Source: Isoetes taiwanensis
Taxonomy: Eukaryota; Streptophyta; Lycopodiopsida; Isoetales; Isoetaceae
Direction of reading: 5' to 3'
Assembly (NCBI GenBank): GCA_021234155.1
Contig: JAJEKV010000061.1
Coordinates: forward strand, 2,505,950-2,569,949
DNA length: 64,000 nucleotides
Each line of letters starts with the position of its first letter. The first letter of the stretch is position 1. A program made the translations under genes and the position numbers. Below, piece after piece: positions 9,181 through 21,788 of this stretch. The notes beneath the pieces are model-generated. The model was not told the origin of the DNA. It made no database searches and saw only the letters and a list, made by a program, of their open reading frames with translations.

Positions 9181-12100
9181 CTTAGGAACTGGCATGGGTG
9201 CATATCTAAGTTATGTATCCCATTGTTTAAATTTGGTTTTTTCGGGGTTTCGAAATTTTTTTGGAATTTTTTTCCAGGTTGGTTTTCTAAGGTCTAGAAG
9301 CTTTTAGCTGCCGGAAAACTTTTCAAGCATTCCAAAAATTGGGTTGGCTTTTCGTATGATTTTTTTAATCTAGGTTTTTCTCAATTCCGAATTCTTCTTC
9401 TGTCTTTTTGGCTTAGCTCCACTTCATCCAATCGAGGGGGGAGTAGAGCTCGGCATGCAGGCCATGTTTTTGCCTCCAAAACTATTCGCTCTAGGCTTAC
9501 GATCTACAGCCATGAGTGTATATCTTGCAAGGTCAGATTTGAAGACCAGGTATAGGGTTTTGGATTGTCAGTTGATGGTTTGTGTCTAATGCTGCCGTTA
9601 ATTTTTCAGGTCTTCATTTGAAACTGATTTGCATCACTGAAGATCCAGATGATGATGATGCCATTTCGTTTAGATGGTGATAAGCCATATCCTTGAGCTG
9701 CATGGAAACAGAGTTTTGGTAACCCTCACAAATTTATTGCAGTTGGATTTGGTTGGCCAGAATGGTGTTTATTTGTATGGAAAGAACCATGTTGGTGTTG
9801 GTGGAGTTTCGTCTCCTGCCCTTCTGCACAATCTACAACCTAGATCACACAATCGAGATACTGCTTTATATGCTGGATTATTTATCTCTGAGATAAAGGT
9901 TTGAAGTTTTTCCTTTCGGCTATAGGAGGATGCAACATCTGCATGCCATGATTTCGAGATTGCTTATGTTCTATTATCTTCCTACAAATCCAGGTAGAGA
10001 TTTATGCTATATTTGTATCATGCTTCACTATGCTCCAACGTATTCATTGCAAGATGTTCTAGGGTAGAGTTTTTGCATTTTGCTTTTGATATTATCTTTA
10101 GTATATTTTATAGAAATGTTACCCAGCAATGATAGAATGTTGCAAGTGATCCAGAGAAAATGAAAAGCACAATGTATCAAACTTGCATAGTAAATGTAAA
10201 GTACCAGAGATTCATTGGTCTATATTGTTACCATCTATACTTTCAGCATGGAGTATCACTATTTTTTACCATGCCATGTACTGGATGCATCAAGTCGTCT
10301 CAATCGTATGCAGCGCCCGTTGTCAAAGCACTCTCATTTTGCATAACAAAGACAACGACAATTTAGCCTAAGTCTCCACCAGTATGTTGACTTTATATCG
10401 ATTTATGTCAGGAAATGATGGCACAGTATTAGCTTCAGATATTGATTGAAGCCTGGAGTAAACATGGGCTAGATCCATTTAGGGCAACGATCTTCAAACT
10501 TCATATATAAGATGCAGAAAGCAACAACTGCACTGCTTCAAAATTATATGCACTCAAGGAGACTGGTGTACATGTGTTTTACTACCTATCTTATGGAGTT
10601 ATCTCTCAGGTAATTCCCTCTCAAATAATTCCTTCATCTAAGTAATTTTGTTTTTGATTTCCTGGTATTCTTCTGCCATTTTAGAACTTGCTAGAGAATG
10701 CAACATGGAGTGCATCATCACTGCAATTTTCCTTTACATAGTTGCAATGACAATTTAACACATGTAGATATATGAGCAGGGGGCAATAACATACTAAATT
10801 AGAGAAGTGCATTCTTTAACATCTACAATGTGGCATATCTTCGCAGCCTCATCTCAACATGCAAGGTATGCAACTCCCCTTTGTTCAGGCTAATATTCTG
10901 ATATGATGGCCATTTATTCTACGATATGTTTCTTCTTCATATATGTATGAATTATTGTGAATGCGGATTGTTAGGATGCAAACAAGCTCCTATTGCCTAT
11001 AGACCTGCGTAATTGTAGCTAAGAGCAGCATCTTATGAATGCAATTTACAAGGTATCATGTTGCGCCAACAGGGATCTGGAAGCATCCTATTGTTTAAAT
11101 TTGGTTTTTCTAGGGTTCCAAAAACTTTTTGGATTTTTTTTTAAGGTGATTTCCCTAAGGTTTTGGGGCTTTTGGCCGCCGGAAAAAAAAACCGATATTC
11201 CAAAAATTGAAAAAAATTTCTTGGGCACGATTTCAATTTGGATTTCGATTTTGCCTTTCTAATCTTCAGCATACTTACCGATTTTGCCCCTTTCAATTTC
11301 TGCATGCACATCTGCCGTGATCGGCATGGAAGACGGGTCGGGTGCCACAGTCATCTCTGTTTTTGGCCATAACCTAATCGACCGTTTCTTGGATTGTTTA
11401 TGATCTTATGATTTTGAATGTGACGATTACTCGAGCTGGATATTATATCAGATTTGATGCAGCTTGCCTGTTTGAGAAGCAAGGAGGAGGCTATTTTCTG
11501 CTTGATTTGTTTCTTTCAAAGGAAAGCGCAACCCTTTAGGAAGGACCGGAGTGGGTTGCCATATCCCTTTCCAATCATCAAATTGGTCACTAGAAGTGCT
11601 ATTTGGTCTTCGAATCATGAATCCAGAGTTCTATTTGTGTTGCATCCTCGAAGCCAAGTCCTTGATACCTGGAGATTCGGAGGTAAATCGTAAGAACATC
11701 TCTTAATAATCAAGATTTTTGAAGCTTACCTGCCATCCATTCAAAATGGTGGGAGAAGGCATCTACTTCATCCGGCAAAGAGATTTGAGAATTTGTTTGC
11801 CATTGCATTTTAGGGGTTTCAAAGGAGCTCTGTTTCGTTTGGATTCATCTGTGATTTAGTGTGTGTGCTTTTAAAGAATAAGCAACATGCTTAGGATACG
11901 TTAGTCTGCCATGCCGTCTTTATAAGAGGATCATTGGACTGCTTATGGAAACGAGATTCTGTCAGGCAATGAGATTTCTCTAACAAAACGTCATTTCAGG
12001 TTTTTTATTGTTTTTCTTTCCCTTTTTCCTTCCTGTGTCTCACGCATTGGTTGCATCTGATTTGCAGATTAAGATTCATGTAGATTAATGCAGCGCTACT

Positions 12101-13149
12101 GTGGGCAATGAAGTAATGCAGCGGGCCTGCGGTTACAAGAAGGATTTTCCATCATTTTTGCAAAATATTGGGGCAGGAGCCAATCGCCCAGTAGCAAAAT
12201 GCTTTGCACAGAAGCTATGGGGATGTCCATTTACAGCCGCATTTGTAAGCAACTGATGCAACGTAGCATCTAAAGCATGGCGATCAAAGCACATCCTTGC
12301 TTATTAGTAAGAATCCTCCTCCACCTGTATAAATATTTGCTCCGCTAATTAAATATATTTTGCTATTACAGCTATTGTTTTTTGTAGGAGATCAATAGAT
12401 AACTTCTGCAATGTAAGGATGAAAGTGAAACTCGAGCTCTTGCAGGAATTCTTTATTTTGTTTTGGATATGCTTAGCCGAACTGATGATCCCTATGCAAG
12501 GCTAGCTTTCTCCATTGTGCGGAACAAGGCTGGTCAACTTTTTATGCAGAGTAGCTAATACATTTTGCCCCTTTCCTTTCTTATGGGCCACCTATAAAGA
12601 TGGATACGATCCCTTCCATGGAAGTGCTGAAAGCTGAAAAATGCAGGTTATCCAAACAAAAGAGCATGACATATAAGAACCTCCGGACACTAAGCCTGAA
12701 GGTTTGTGTTACCTGTTTCTTTGCTCTGCGACCTGCTCTTACTCTGTGCTTTCATTCTATCTGCCCACTGTAACTTCTGCCATTAACTCTCTGCTCTTAC
12801 AGATAATGGATATGTGTTGCTGGTATTTTTTTCCAATACGCGTCCTGACTTGCCAAGTTTTAAGTAAGCATTGATAATCTTAGCCCTGTTTTCCCACTTC
12901 GATCTGCATCTAATTCACGGTATAATCTAAAGTTTTCTGTCAATATTTCCACCATTCATCAGTGATACAACCTGAAACCCGTAGAGTTAATCTAGCTTCA
13001 ATACCTTCATAATCTTTTTTGCTATGCTTATAATTTAGCACGTAGGTTCGTTATGGAAGTAAGCGGATTATGAAATTGAGAAGATGAAGTTAACACTGCC
13101 TCGAATTTACCAGGTAAATAATGAGTCACTTTGTAGTGAGTGTTTTTGT
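9181..13149. other. AT-rich spacer with a dispersed repeat pair
   Basis: No gene could be supported. A repeat of about 130-150 bp occurs at about 9215-9345 and again at 11088-11215. Both begin TTGTTTAAATTTGGTTTTT and contain a G(C)TTTT..GCCGGAAAA motif. Several short open stretches end in GT-like donors (for example around 9540, 9900 and 10610), so decayed exons are possible, but I recognise none of them. Confidence 0.4.
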
Positions 13150-13171
13150 AATGATAAGGAGGCACAGTTAC

Positions 13172-13395
13172 TGGTTCCCATTGCCATTGCCACATCTGGT
13201 GCCATAAAAAAGGGTGCTTTTATCTCTGCATCAATAAGAACAACTGGACCAAGTCCTTGGTCTATTTCTAACTGTGCCACTTGGATTGCTACAGTTGGAG
13301 TTGGCGCTTTGGGTAGAGATTTTCTTGCTGCTGTAGTGTTGGAAATAGGGAAAATTATTCTGGTCAAATTTTTTACACTGGAGATGCATTACCAG
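13172..13395 (+). pseudogene. Subtilisin-like protease (S8) fragment
   Basis: Part of the catalytic domain of a plant subtilase is visible. The frame reads IAIATSGAIKKGAF, then TGPSPWSISNCATWIATVG, then GRDFLAAVVL. This matches the subtilase stretch after the catalytic histidine, where plant SBT proteins have GPSP, APWI-TVGA and RDFPA. The family's AGNTGPSP is altered here to an R-T-TGPSP version, and the conserved proline of APWI is a threonine. After VVL the homologous reading (GNRENYSGQIFYTGD) moves to another frame, so there is a frameshift near 13340. The signal peptide, the catalytic Asp and His regions and the serine region were not found nearby. It is a decayed fragment rather than a working protease. 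Confidence 0.72.
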
Positions 13396-13423
13396 GTTAG
13401 ATACCTCAATAGTTACAGTACGC

Positions 13424-13975
13424 GAAGTGCTGTTTTTTCGTCTGCCTGGGTTACATAAGTCTGATGTAAACGTATGGAACATTCATAAATTTTTGCGAAG
13501 TGCAGCCTTCAATCACAACAAACATGCTCCCATGCAAGGTATTATCTCATTTCTAAATCCATTGTTTGCTCTTATGTAGAGATTTTGATGTGTGATTCTT
13601 ATTGGTTGTTTCTAAGGTTTTGAATACCTCTAGCAGCATGTAATGGCAACTGGTTGATTTTTATAGAAATGCATATAATAATGCAAAAGACAACCATTAC
13701 TTTCTAAGAAAGCCTGTTTGTTGCGATCTGTGCATGAAGCCATGGCTGCACCTTTTTATATCATTCTCTGTCTTTCAAATGAGATGTGTTTTCAAATGAA
13801 CTCTGCCTTTGCATTCATGGTATTATAGTTGAGTGTTTTTATCTTAAATGAAATACTTTCAATGGGAAGCCGGAAGGAATCATCCTCTTTCGATGGCTGC
13901 TTTGAATATTGCACTAGCTTTGGCAGGAGGATGCACTGCTTTCTTAAAGCCGTTTGAGCTATCTTCTGTGTATGG
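13424..13975 (+). other. Possible orphan exons, unidentified
   Basis: A continuous reading across 13400-13538 ends in a plausible donor (CAAG|GTATTA). Another, at about 13850-13970, contains the segment NIALALAGGCTAFLKP. I do not recognise the protein. These could be decayed exons next to the subtilase remnant or chance reading. Confidence 0.2.
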
Positions 13976-14195
13976 CATCTTCAATTCCTTTGTTTGTTCA
14001 GTCTAGACAAGTTGTTAAGTAAATTAATTGCTGCTATAAGTGCTTCAATGGCACATTCTTATAATTTGCATATATTTATTGCACCATGCTATTTCACTTT
14101 GAAGTTTTATTATTATTACCATCACTTCCATGTCTGGTTAGGGATGACTTTGATAGTTCTGCTACAAGTAAGAAAATCACGTCAAGATCAGTGGA

Positions 14196-14475
14196 GAACA
14201 TGAAAGTCGGCATTTGTTTCAAAGCTACAAGTAGCTTCTTAAAATCTAAGGTATAGAATGGTTGCATGTAGCTTATACAGACTATTATGCACTTAAAAAA
14301 AAAAAGATTAACTTGATGTGTGATTGCAGCTGGCTTTTACTAGACGATCATGTCAGCAGCAGCAGAGAACATTAAGGTTGGCATTTGTTTCAAAGTTACA
14401 ATTAGCTTCTTAAAATTCAAGGCATAGAATGGTTGCACGTAGTTTATACAAACATTATTAAAAAAAATAAGGACA
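14196..14475 (+). repeat. Tandem pair of about 100-bp units ending in A-tracts
   Basis: The units, at about 14186-14300 and 14352-14470, share GGCATTTGTTTCAAAG, TTAGCTTCTTAAAAT and ATAGAATGGTTGCA. Both finish in an oligo-A run. They could be SINE-like or a simple local duplication. Confidence 0.6.
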
Positions 14476-16160
14476 ATTCGATGCTGCTTTTGCACGTGAA
14501 TTGAGACCTTAACTGCTCTTTGCTGCTTTTTTTTTGGAATGGGTTCAATACCTCTTAGGGTCTTAGGTTTCTAAGATCTTAAAAAATCGTAGTGAGCTTG
14601 GAGCTGGAACTTTCATGGAGGTTAACTCTATAAAATTATGTCTTTGAGTTTTTTTTTCCCTCCTGTCTGTCGACTTTGCATTATTAAATCCTCAATTCAA
14701 CCTTCAATGATCCATTCCCTCTTTCTCTTTTCCTCTTTGTAGAAAGTACTTTGATTTCTTCGTGAGTTTCGTCATGTGTGTCAGATTTGAGATCTGCATC
14801 CTAGGTTTAACTTGACTTGGACATATTTTCCACATTTTCGGTTTGTCTTTTTTCTCTCTCTTCAGCCTAAGCAGTGGTTAATGTCCTCTTAATCTTACTG
14901 ACTAATAATCTGGATGGGTCGTTCTCCACTTTCTATCATTCTTTCAACTTCAAACTGTGGAACCAAGCGGGTAGACCTTCATCTTGCGGCATAAAAAACG
15001 ATCCTTTATTTGAAACCTTAATCTAAGCTATTTTACATGTAGGTTTTGTGATGGTTTGATGTTAGCATTTCATTTTCATTGAATGCTAATTAGCAAAGGT
15101 TTCAAGTTGCTACAAATTGGGATAGAGATTCGAAGAAGAAACAAACTACATCATTTACTTTCCAACAAAAAATGTCAAACAATTTTTGCGATACAGGTTG
15201 GTTAGATCTCAATACAAATTGAGTGATACAAATTGAGTGCTCTGGTCTTTATAAAGTTGCGTGTAGCTATTTCAAATTCTATAAAAAGACGCTGTTTTAC
15301 AAATGGTAATCATGTTGTATATAGCATATGTAGAGAAAGTCATGCAAGAAGTAGAAATTTTGAGCATCCATTAAATTTAAACACGACGCAGAACAATGTG
15401 ATGCCATGAGGGCTTGGTCCTAACAATAGTGATGCACACTTCGCATTTATTTAAAAGAGATGGGAGAGAGGACCATTTATCTGCATTTCAGCATTCTGAT
15501 GAAGACAGTAGTAAGAATTTGTGATTTATTCTTACTCAAGAATCTTATTGTTGCTTGAATAATTTGTTTAAGTTTGTCATGTTGAATTTGCAACGTCTAG
15601 AGTACTAAATTGCAACATCATCTTATGGAATGCATTGTATTTGCTTATTTGATATTTCTTCTTTATAATTCAAATGGATTGGACTTCAGTTTAAGACATT
15701 ATATTTAGGACATCACTTTCTAAGCTATGTGAGGATTGGACATCTCATTTTAAACAATGTGGCGCTATGAAAGGGTTGCTATTTGAAATTAATTATAAGC
15801 CTTGATGGCGCACAAAGTTTTGAAATGACCAAGAACTAATCTTAGGCCTTGGTGGCGCGTAAAGTTTTGAAATGACCAAAATTGTTCTCTGCTTTAGTGG
15901 TTATATACATCAAAATGCGATAAATGCCAATGGAAACACATATCATGAAATTTTGTCTGCATGTTGTTCTTTTTGTCACCCTACTTTACATGGTTCAATA
16001 TATCTACTGTTTGATATGTATTTAGATGCAATATCTTCTTAGTTAAATAAAGGTTTGAAAACTCTCTAGACAATTCTTAAAACATTGAATTTTGAATTTT
16101 GAATATTGCATTTTAAACATATTCAAACAACAATTCCATTTATAGAATACAAGAAACTTA

Positions 16161-16186
16161 TCGCGGCGGCCTTACGGCCGCCGCGA
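16161..16186. repeat. GC-rich perfect hairpin
   Basis: The 11-bp arms TCGCGGCGGCC / GGCCGCCGCGA flank the loop TTAC, in otherwise AT-rich DNA. It could be a transposon tip, a terminator-like structure or a remnant of a palindromic element. Confidence 0.75.
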
Positions 16187-17984
16187 ACGTTTCTCTTCCC
16201 CAACTCGTGTATGCATGCTAGAACATGCAGACATTAATTTTTCTAAATTCATAATGCTTTCCTTTTCTTAACAATGAAGTTTAGAACCCATATTGCATGA
16301 TAGATTTAAAGGTATTGAAGATGAAACAGGAGTATGGGCTCTGCTATGGCAATCAACTAGGCCTCTGTTTTCGGGCCTACAAATCAGGCCCATGGGCTAA
16401 GGGAACTAGAAGATGAAAAAGTTGTGTCATCTCAACCAACTCTATGCCTATTGATCTAGTTTTATCATGTTTTTAGTATTCCACAAGGAACATCAATATA
16501 GTATAATGCTAATCTAGAGCAAGATACATCTATGGGGACCAGATTGCAATTATTGGAAATTTACGAAGATGGAATGCCCAGGGGTTGCAATCTACTCGCC
16601 AGTCTACACAAATGTTCTATAATGTCAAACAACCCATCCATTTGGATATAATACTATAACATATATTGCACCCAAATGAGCAGTTGAGATTTCATAGCAG
16701 ATAAGGAGTTGAATGGACGATCAAGATTCCAATACGAAAATATAAAATGAAATACAGCTAACAATAAGCTAAGCTTGGGGAATGGGTTCGGTTGAATTGG
16801 TTGCGTAGTTTAGATACGATGCATAAAGCTATATTATCATTTTTTTCGTTTTTTGAAAGGACGAAAGAAAACTATGAGTTGGGATTTTTATCTATGGTGT
16901 ATTATGGTGATGCCAGGTGTCTTCTCTCTTTGTGGAATCGAAACAGGGACGCCCATTTTGCTGGACAGAACATGAGCTGGTAATTCTAGCCGGTAATTGA
17001 TAACTGTAGCTCCTCTATATCTTCTGTACCTAGTCAGACAGAACACTTCAATGAATCAGGGATCGATCTGAAGCCCTCTAACCGAATCTGAAGCCCTTTG
17101 CCAGAACTAATCTTTGTAGCATCTCAAGAATGCCAAAAACCCATCTGATCTTCGCCTAAACCCTTTGATCTTCACAAAACTCCTGTGGTCTTTGCAAAAT
17201 ACTTATGATCTTCTAAAACTCCTGAGAATGCAGATTGCAAGTTTGGGTCAGTTCTCACCATTGCCTATATGTTAGTCCCATGCCAATAAAACAGTGTATT
17301 TGCCACTTTGCAATGTAGAATGACTTTAGTTGAAGATCTAAGTTACGCCAAAAACTGAAAAGTTGAACATGATATTTCAGAGCAGTGGGACTCCTAACCA
17401 GAGAAAGATCCGCAAGCAAGCTGCCCAAACAAGAAAGCTGCTCCTAGTAATCACAGCAAATACTCTCAAATTTTACCGTGAGAGGTATGCTTATTGAAGC
17501 TTTTTCAAAGAAGAGGGTTTGCTGCAACAACCGATTTGAAATTTAAATTCGTTCATGGACTACAATCAATAAATACTCATCCAGGCATGGCCAAAATGGG
17601 AAAAAAAATATAAACCCTAAACTTGCTCACCTCATTTGAAGCAATCTTAGCCTTGTGCAGAGCATCTGCAGTCAGATATGGATGGTATCGCCGGCTTGAA
17701 TATGAAACAACATCAAACATCGTTTAACCTGCTCCAAGACTGAATATGGCAAATATTCGGCTTTGCCTGCTTTAGCCATTCAATTTTACAGATTGTATAC
17801 CGCTAGAACTGGTTGCCAATTCAACAAAAGTTTTATTGTTGCCCAAATAGACTCTTCTTCAAAAAAGCCTCAGCTCTAATATTGCCATTTGATCCTGCCG
17901 ATCTGCGCTCCAACAGAGCAAGCTAAACCATGGGCTCCACCGTAGCCAGAGCAAGGATTGCTCGCAGAGCAAGAAAAGATTGCT

Positions 17985-18275
17985 TCCATCGCCCTTTCTC
18001 TGGATCACTACCTATCGCCACAAATGCGCCAGTTTGTATATGCCAGTTTTGTGAGGAATTCCATGGGCAGATTGGGTTGTGCCTACCCTGCTGCGATTCT
18101 TGTTTTGTAGAAATTATCCACCAGAATAATGCTTGTAATCTCCCATTTCTTGGTGCAGGAATTCAAGACCTCTGTAGTGCGGTCCCAATCATCCCCTGCA
18201 ACCACCACTTTGTAGGATTTTTTTGCTGAATCCACACACAACCCAATAGCAGGGGAACCACTGATTCTTCAACAT
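17985..18275 (-). pseudogene. Kelch/F-box-like gene fragment (tentative)
   Basis: On the minus strand the reading KSYKVVVAGDDWDRTTEVLN and then KKWEIT resembles plant F-box/kelch proteins, where a kelch blade has YKVVVAG, TEVY and W residues. The frame meets a TAG stop shortly after (TRIAAG*), and further kelch-like pieces are out of frame, so it is broken. It ends within about 10 bp of the copia insertion at 18286, which may have split it. The sequence beyond the copia element (from 22387) gave no convincing continuation. The overlapping plus-strand cysteine-rich frame at 17930-18229 is treated as a shadow. Confidence 0.4.
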
Positions 18276-18285
18276 GGGCGCCAAT

Positions 18286-18628
18286 TGTAACATTCAAGCA
18301 TCAACCCCAGCAGCATAAGCACTGCTATTCCACCAAAGATGATCATCCCTGCACTAGCTCCGATAGCCCAAACTCTGTGGCAAATCGGCTCTGGAAATCC
18401 GGCATCCCTCCAGGCTGTTTCACTGTGCATAATATTCATCTGACCCAGATCGCCTGATTCAGAAGTCTTCCCCTGTCAATCGCCTCTGCTCTGATTGATC
18501 TGCTGTTGTCCAATCTCCCTCCTCCTGTTCCGCCTATCTTCTTTTTCAGTCACCGACTTACCTGCGCCACGTCATCAGTGCTTATTTCTTCCATTGGTTA
18601 TAGTTGTACAGGCTGATTTATTCCTACA
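18286..18628 (-). repeat. Copia 3' LTR
   Basis: This 343-bp LTR (TGTAAC...CCTACA on the plus strand) is downstream in element orientation. It is flanked on the left by target duplicate CCAAT. Confidence 0.93.
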
Positions 18629-18636
18629 ACTCCCCC

Positions 18637-20232
18637 TCAGCCTGTACACTCATTGATACCTATTTGTGCTTTGGCACACACCAGTTTAGGTTCTGTCAAC
18701 ACTTTTGTGAGCATATCTGCTTGTTGCTCCTTTGTTGAAATATATCGGATATCAATCTCCCCTTTCTCCACTTCATCTCGAATAAAATGATGATGAATTT
18801 CTATGTGCTTCGTTCTAGAATGGCATGTCGGATTTCTGCTCATTGCTACTCCGCTTTTATTATCACAATACAAAGGTGTGGCGCTTGTACATGCATTACC
18901 AAGTTCTGCTAGCATTCTTCGTAACCAAATAATTTCAGACGCTGCTAAAGATACTGCTACATACTCTGCCTCCGCACTTGATTTGGCTACACATTCTTGC
19001 TTTTTGCATCCCCAAGATATAGCTGCATCACCAAGCTTGCAAATGTATCCTGACGTTGACTTTCTATTATCTAGGTCGCCTCCCCAATCTGCGTCTGCAA
19101 AACCTACTAGTTCCGGCTCTTTGTTACGACCAAAACGAACTCCATGAATTAATGTGCCTTTTAGATATCTCAAAACTCTCTTAGCAGCTATCCAATGTTC
19201 CCTTCCTGGATCATTGTTGTATCGGCTTAGCAAGTTTACTGCATAGGTGATGTCTGGCCTTGTGCTGTTTGCAATGTGCAACAATGTCCCTACCAATGCC
19301 CTGTACGGCTTAGACTCCATCTCTTTCTTTTCAGAGGCATTTCTGGGACTCATTCTACTGCTAATCTTCACACCTGGTGCTAGTGGCGTCTTCGATGGAT
19401 TACAATCAACCATTCTAAATCGGGTTAAAGCCTTCTTGATGTTCTGCTCCTGCGTTAAATATAACTCCCCCTTTTTCCTATTTCTTCTAACTTCCATACC
19501 AAGCAACTTCTTAACATCACCCAGGTCTGACATCTGGAATCGCTTTTTCAGTAATGCCTTGCATTTTTCAAGAAATATTTTATCACTGCTGACTATAACA
19601 CAGTCATCAACATAAAGTGCCATGATTAAACATTTGTCCCCTTCCTTCCACATGTACATGTTACCTTCCGTTTTTAATTTTCTGAATCCAATAGAAATTA
19701 AAAACTTATTTATGCATACATACCATTGTCTCGATGCTTGTCGCAGTCCATAAATTGCCTTTTTTAATTTGCATACCAGATTCTCTCCTTGTACATGTCC
19801 TTGGGGTTGCTCCATATAGATTTCCTCTTCTAAATCCCCATTCAAAAAAGCCGTTTTCACATCCATATGATGTATCTCCATGTCATTTTGCACTGCTAAA
19901 GCCATTAAGGCTCTCAAGCTTGTTATTTTGACTATGGGTGAAAAAGTGTCTTTATAATCCACCCCTTCCTCCTGCGTATACCCTTTTGCCACCAAACGAG
20001 CCTTGTACCTTTCTATCGAACCATCAACATTTCGTTTTAGCTTAAAAAGCCATTTACTTCCTACTACGTTTTTTCCTTTTGGTCGAGGTACTAGCTCATA
20101 TGTCTTTGTTTCCTCAAATGATTTCAACTCATTCTGCATGGCCGCCTCCCATTTATAAGCATCTGGTCCCATCATGGCCTGTTCAACTGTCTTAGGCTCT
20201 ATTACACATGAAATCACTTTAGGCTTGGGCAC
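18637..20232 (-). CDS. Copia reverse transcriptase and RNase H
   Basis: This is an uninterrupted 531-aa frame. The RT shows the copia block WLFKLKRNVDGSIERYKARL (61-80), the first catalytic aspartate in MDVKTAFLNGDL (123-134) and YVDD (207-210). RNase H shows D380 in GFADADW, acidic residues in SSAEAEY (E421 and E423) and D457 in YCDNKS, then the usual HIEIHHHFIRD tail. The frame begins with GTG and is really the continuation of the integrase hinge, with a stop or frameshift between 20232 and 20362. It ends about 10 bp from the polypurine tract and 3' LTR. Catalytic residues are complete, so the enzyme portion could be functional if supplied in frame. Confidence 0.93.
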   Translation of the reverse strand: MPKPKVISCVIEPKTVEQAMMGPDAYKWEAAMQNELKSFEETKTYELVPRPKGKNVVGSKWLFKLKRNVDGSIERYKARLVAKGYTQEEGVDYKDTFSPIVKITSLRALMALAVQNDMEIHHMDVKTAFLNGDLEEEIYMEQPQGHVQGENLVCKLKKAIYGLRQASRQWYVCINKFLISIGFRKLKTEGNMYMWKEGDKCLIMALYVDDCVIVSSDKIFLEKCKALLKKRFQMSDLGDVKKLLGMEVRRNRKKGELYLTQEQNIKKALTRFRMVDCNPSKTPLAPGVKISSRMSPRNASEKKEMESKPYRALVGTLLHIANSTRPDITYAVNLLSRYNNDPGREHWIAAKRVLRYLKGTLIHGVRFGRNKEPELVGFADADWGGDLDNRKSTSGYICKLGDAAISWGCKKQECVAKSSAEAEYVAVSLAASEIIWLRRMLAELGNACTSATPLYCDNKSGVAMSRNPTCHSRTKHIEIHHHFIRDEVEKGEIDIRYISTKEQQADMLTKVLTEPKLVCAKAQIGINECTG

Positions 20233-20361
20233 TCTTTTCGTTCTACCATAGGCGTCAGCATCAAAGGGAAGCTCGCCTTAAAGGCGATCTATCTCTTTCT
20301 TGTGAGTGTATCTCCCCTTGCTTCCGGTTCCACCACCACTATCTCCTTCTACATGTGTCTC

Positions 20362-20901
20362 TTAGGAGCATTTCTGGTGCACTATCGGCTTTCTGACCTC
20401 ATGCACCTCCTCATGCTCTGCTTCCGGTGCATGTAGTGCACTATCGGCCTCTATGACCTCATGCACTCCATCCGGTTCACTATCTGTATCATCATCGTCT
20501 ATGGTCAAGGTTGGTGGCTTCACTGATTTAGTCACACTATTCTCCTCTTCCTTCCCTATATCCACCTCCAGATACTCTTCAGGTACCCATTCTACTTGCT
20601 CCTGTTTTGTCAAGATTTTTCTATCCTTGTATAATATTTTCTCATCAAATACGACATCTCTGCTAATATGCACTTTGCGTCTAGCAGGGTCATACAATCT
20701 AAACCCATTTGATTCTTCGTCATATCCCACTAGAAAAGTGCAAATACTTCTGTCATCCAGCTTTCTTCTTTTCTCTTCAGGTACCAGCATATACGCTAAA
20801 CATCCATAGACTCTCAAACATTTATGCGGATTGCTTGTTTCTGTCCACACTTCCTCGGGGCTGCTCCTGTCGACAACGATTCGGCAATCTATTTTGCACA
20901 T
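20362..20901 (-). pseudogene. Copia integrase C-terminal/hinge segment
   Basis: This segment links the integrase core to the RT. It contains KCLRVYGCLAYMLVPEEKRRK, the GCLAYV-type motif that follows the copia integrase core, then RKVHISRDVVFDE, the usual copia hinge motif (often V-x-x-SRDVxFDE). An acidic linker follows. The third catalytic region (QNGVAERKNRT) falls just upstream, around 20900-21010, in a different frame, so the integrase is interrupted by at least one indel near 21005. It is separated from the RT frame by a break near 20300. Confidence 0.85.
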
Positions 20902-21003
20902 AACATGCAGCAGCTACCGCTTCACCCCACAGATAATTAGGCAACCCAGCATGTTTCAGCATACACCTAGCTGCATCCATAATGGTGCGGTTCTTACGTT
21001 CTG

Positions 21004-21678
21004 CTACTCCATTCTGCTGTGGAGTATAGTTTGCCGCGATGTCTTGTCTTTAATTCCATGCACTTGGCAAAACTTAGTAAATTCCTCTGATCTATACTCA
21101 CCTCCAAGGTCAGATCTTAGACATTTCACATGTGACGATGTCTCACGTTCTACTTCTGCGGTGTAAAGCTTGAAGGCATTGAATACCTGGTCTTTGGTTT
21201 TAAGATAATAGCACTTCGTTCGTCTACTGAAATCATCAATAAAGGTGGCAAAATAGCATTTTCCACCAAGACTTTGCACTTGCATAGGACCACATACATC
21301 AGAATGCACTAATACCAGCAACTCATCGGTTCGTCTACCTTTATTTTTAAAAGGCAATCTACTCTGCTTCCCCAGCATGCAAGCTTCACATACGCCATGC
21401 TCTTCATCATCAAAGTTCAAGCCATCCAACAATCCATGTTTTTTAGCTATCTTAATGCTGTTATAATTCACATGTGCCAAGCGCAGATGCCAAGTATGTA
21501 TGTCATCCATAACAGAAACTTTGTTGATGACATCTAGATTTAATTCAAACAAATTTCCATTCCTTTGAGCATCAAAGATCTTGACACCATCTTTAATAAA
21601 TTTGCAGCCGTTTTTATGGAAAAATAAATCATATCCTGCATCTACTAAATTGGCAACTGAAACTAAATTGAACAACAT
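21004..21678 (-). pseudogene. Copia pre-integrase and integrase core
   Basis: The GAG-pre-integrase zinc motif is visible as WHLRLAHVN followed by the CEACMLGK cysteine pair. The integrase catalytic core follows with HSDVCGPM (first aspartate), YFATFIDDFSRR, and the LRSDLGGEY block (second aspartate). The frame ends before the third catalytic glutamate, which is found in another frame just downstream, so the protein is truncated by a frameshift. Its start (near 21678) also follows a break from the protease segment. It matches the copia order, with integrase before RT. Confidence 0.88.
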
Positions 21679-21788
21679 ACCCTACAAGATCTGAGGGCAT
21701 TGGCATACTTAAGATGTTCTTGCCTTCACTTGTCAATTCCAAGCTTCCCGATCCACAAATCTCCGAATCGCTCCATTTCCCATTTGTA

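Larger units (their letters stand above)
13976..17984. other. AT-rich spacer, no recognised gene
   Basis: Apart from the small repeats listed separately there are only short frames. A 45-bp local duplication (GCCTTGATGGCGC... / GCCTTGGTGGCGC...) lies at about 15799-15880. I see no domains, tRNA or LTR structure. Confidence 0.4.

Noticed and set aside
17930-18229. Plus-strand cysteine-rich 99-aa frame
   Set aside because: It lies antisense to a better kelch-like reading and has no recognised cysteine pattern.
18803-21166. Plus-strand frames across the copia element
   Set aside because: They are antisense shadows of the RT, RNase H and integrase frames.
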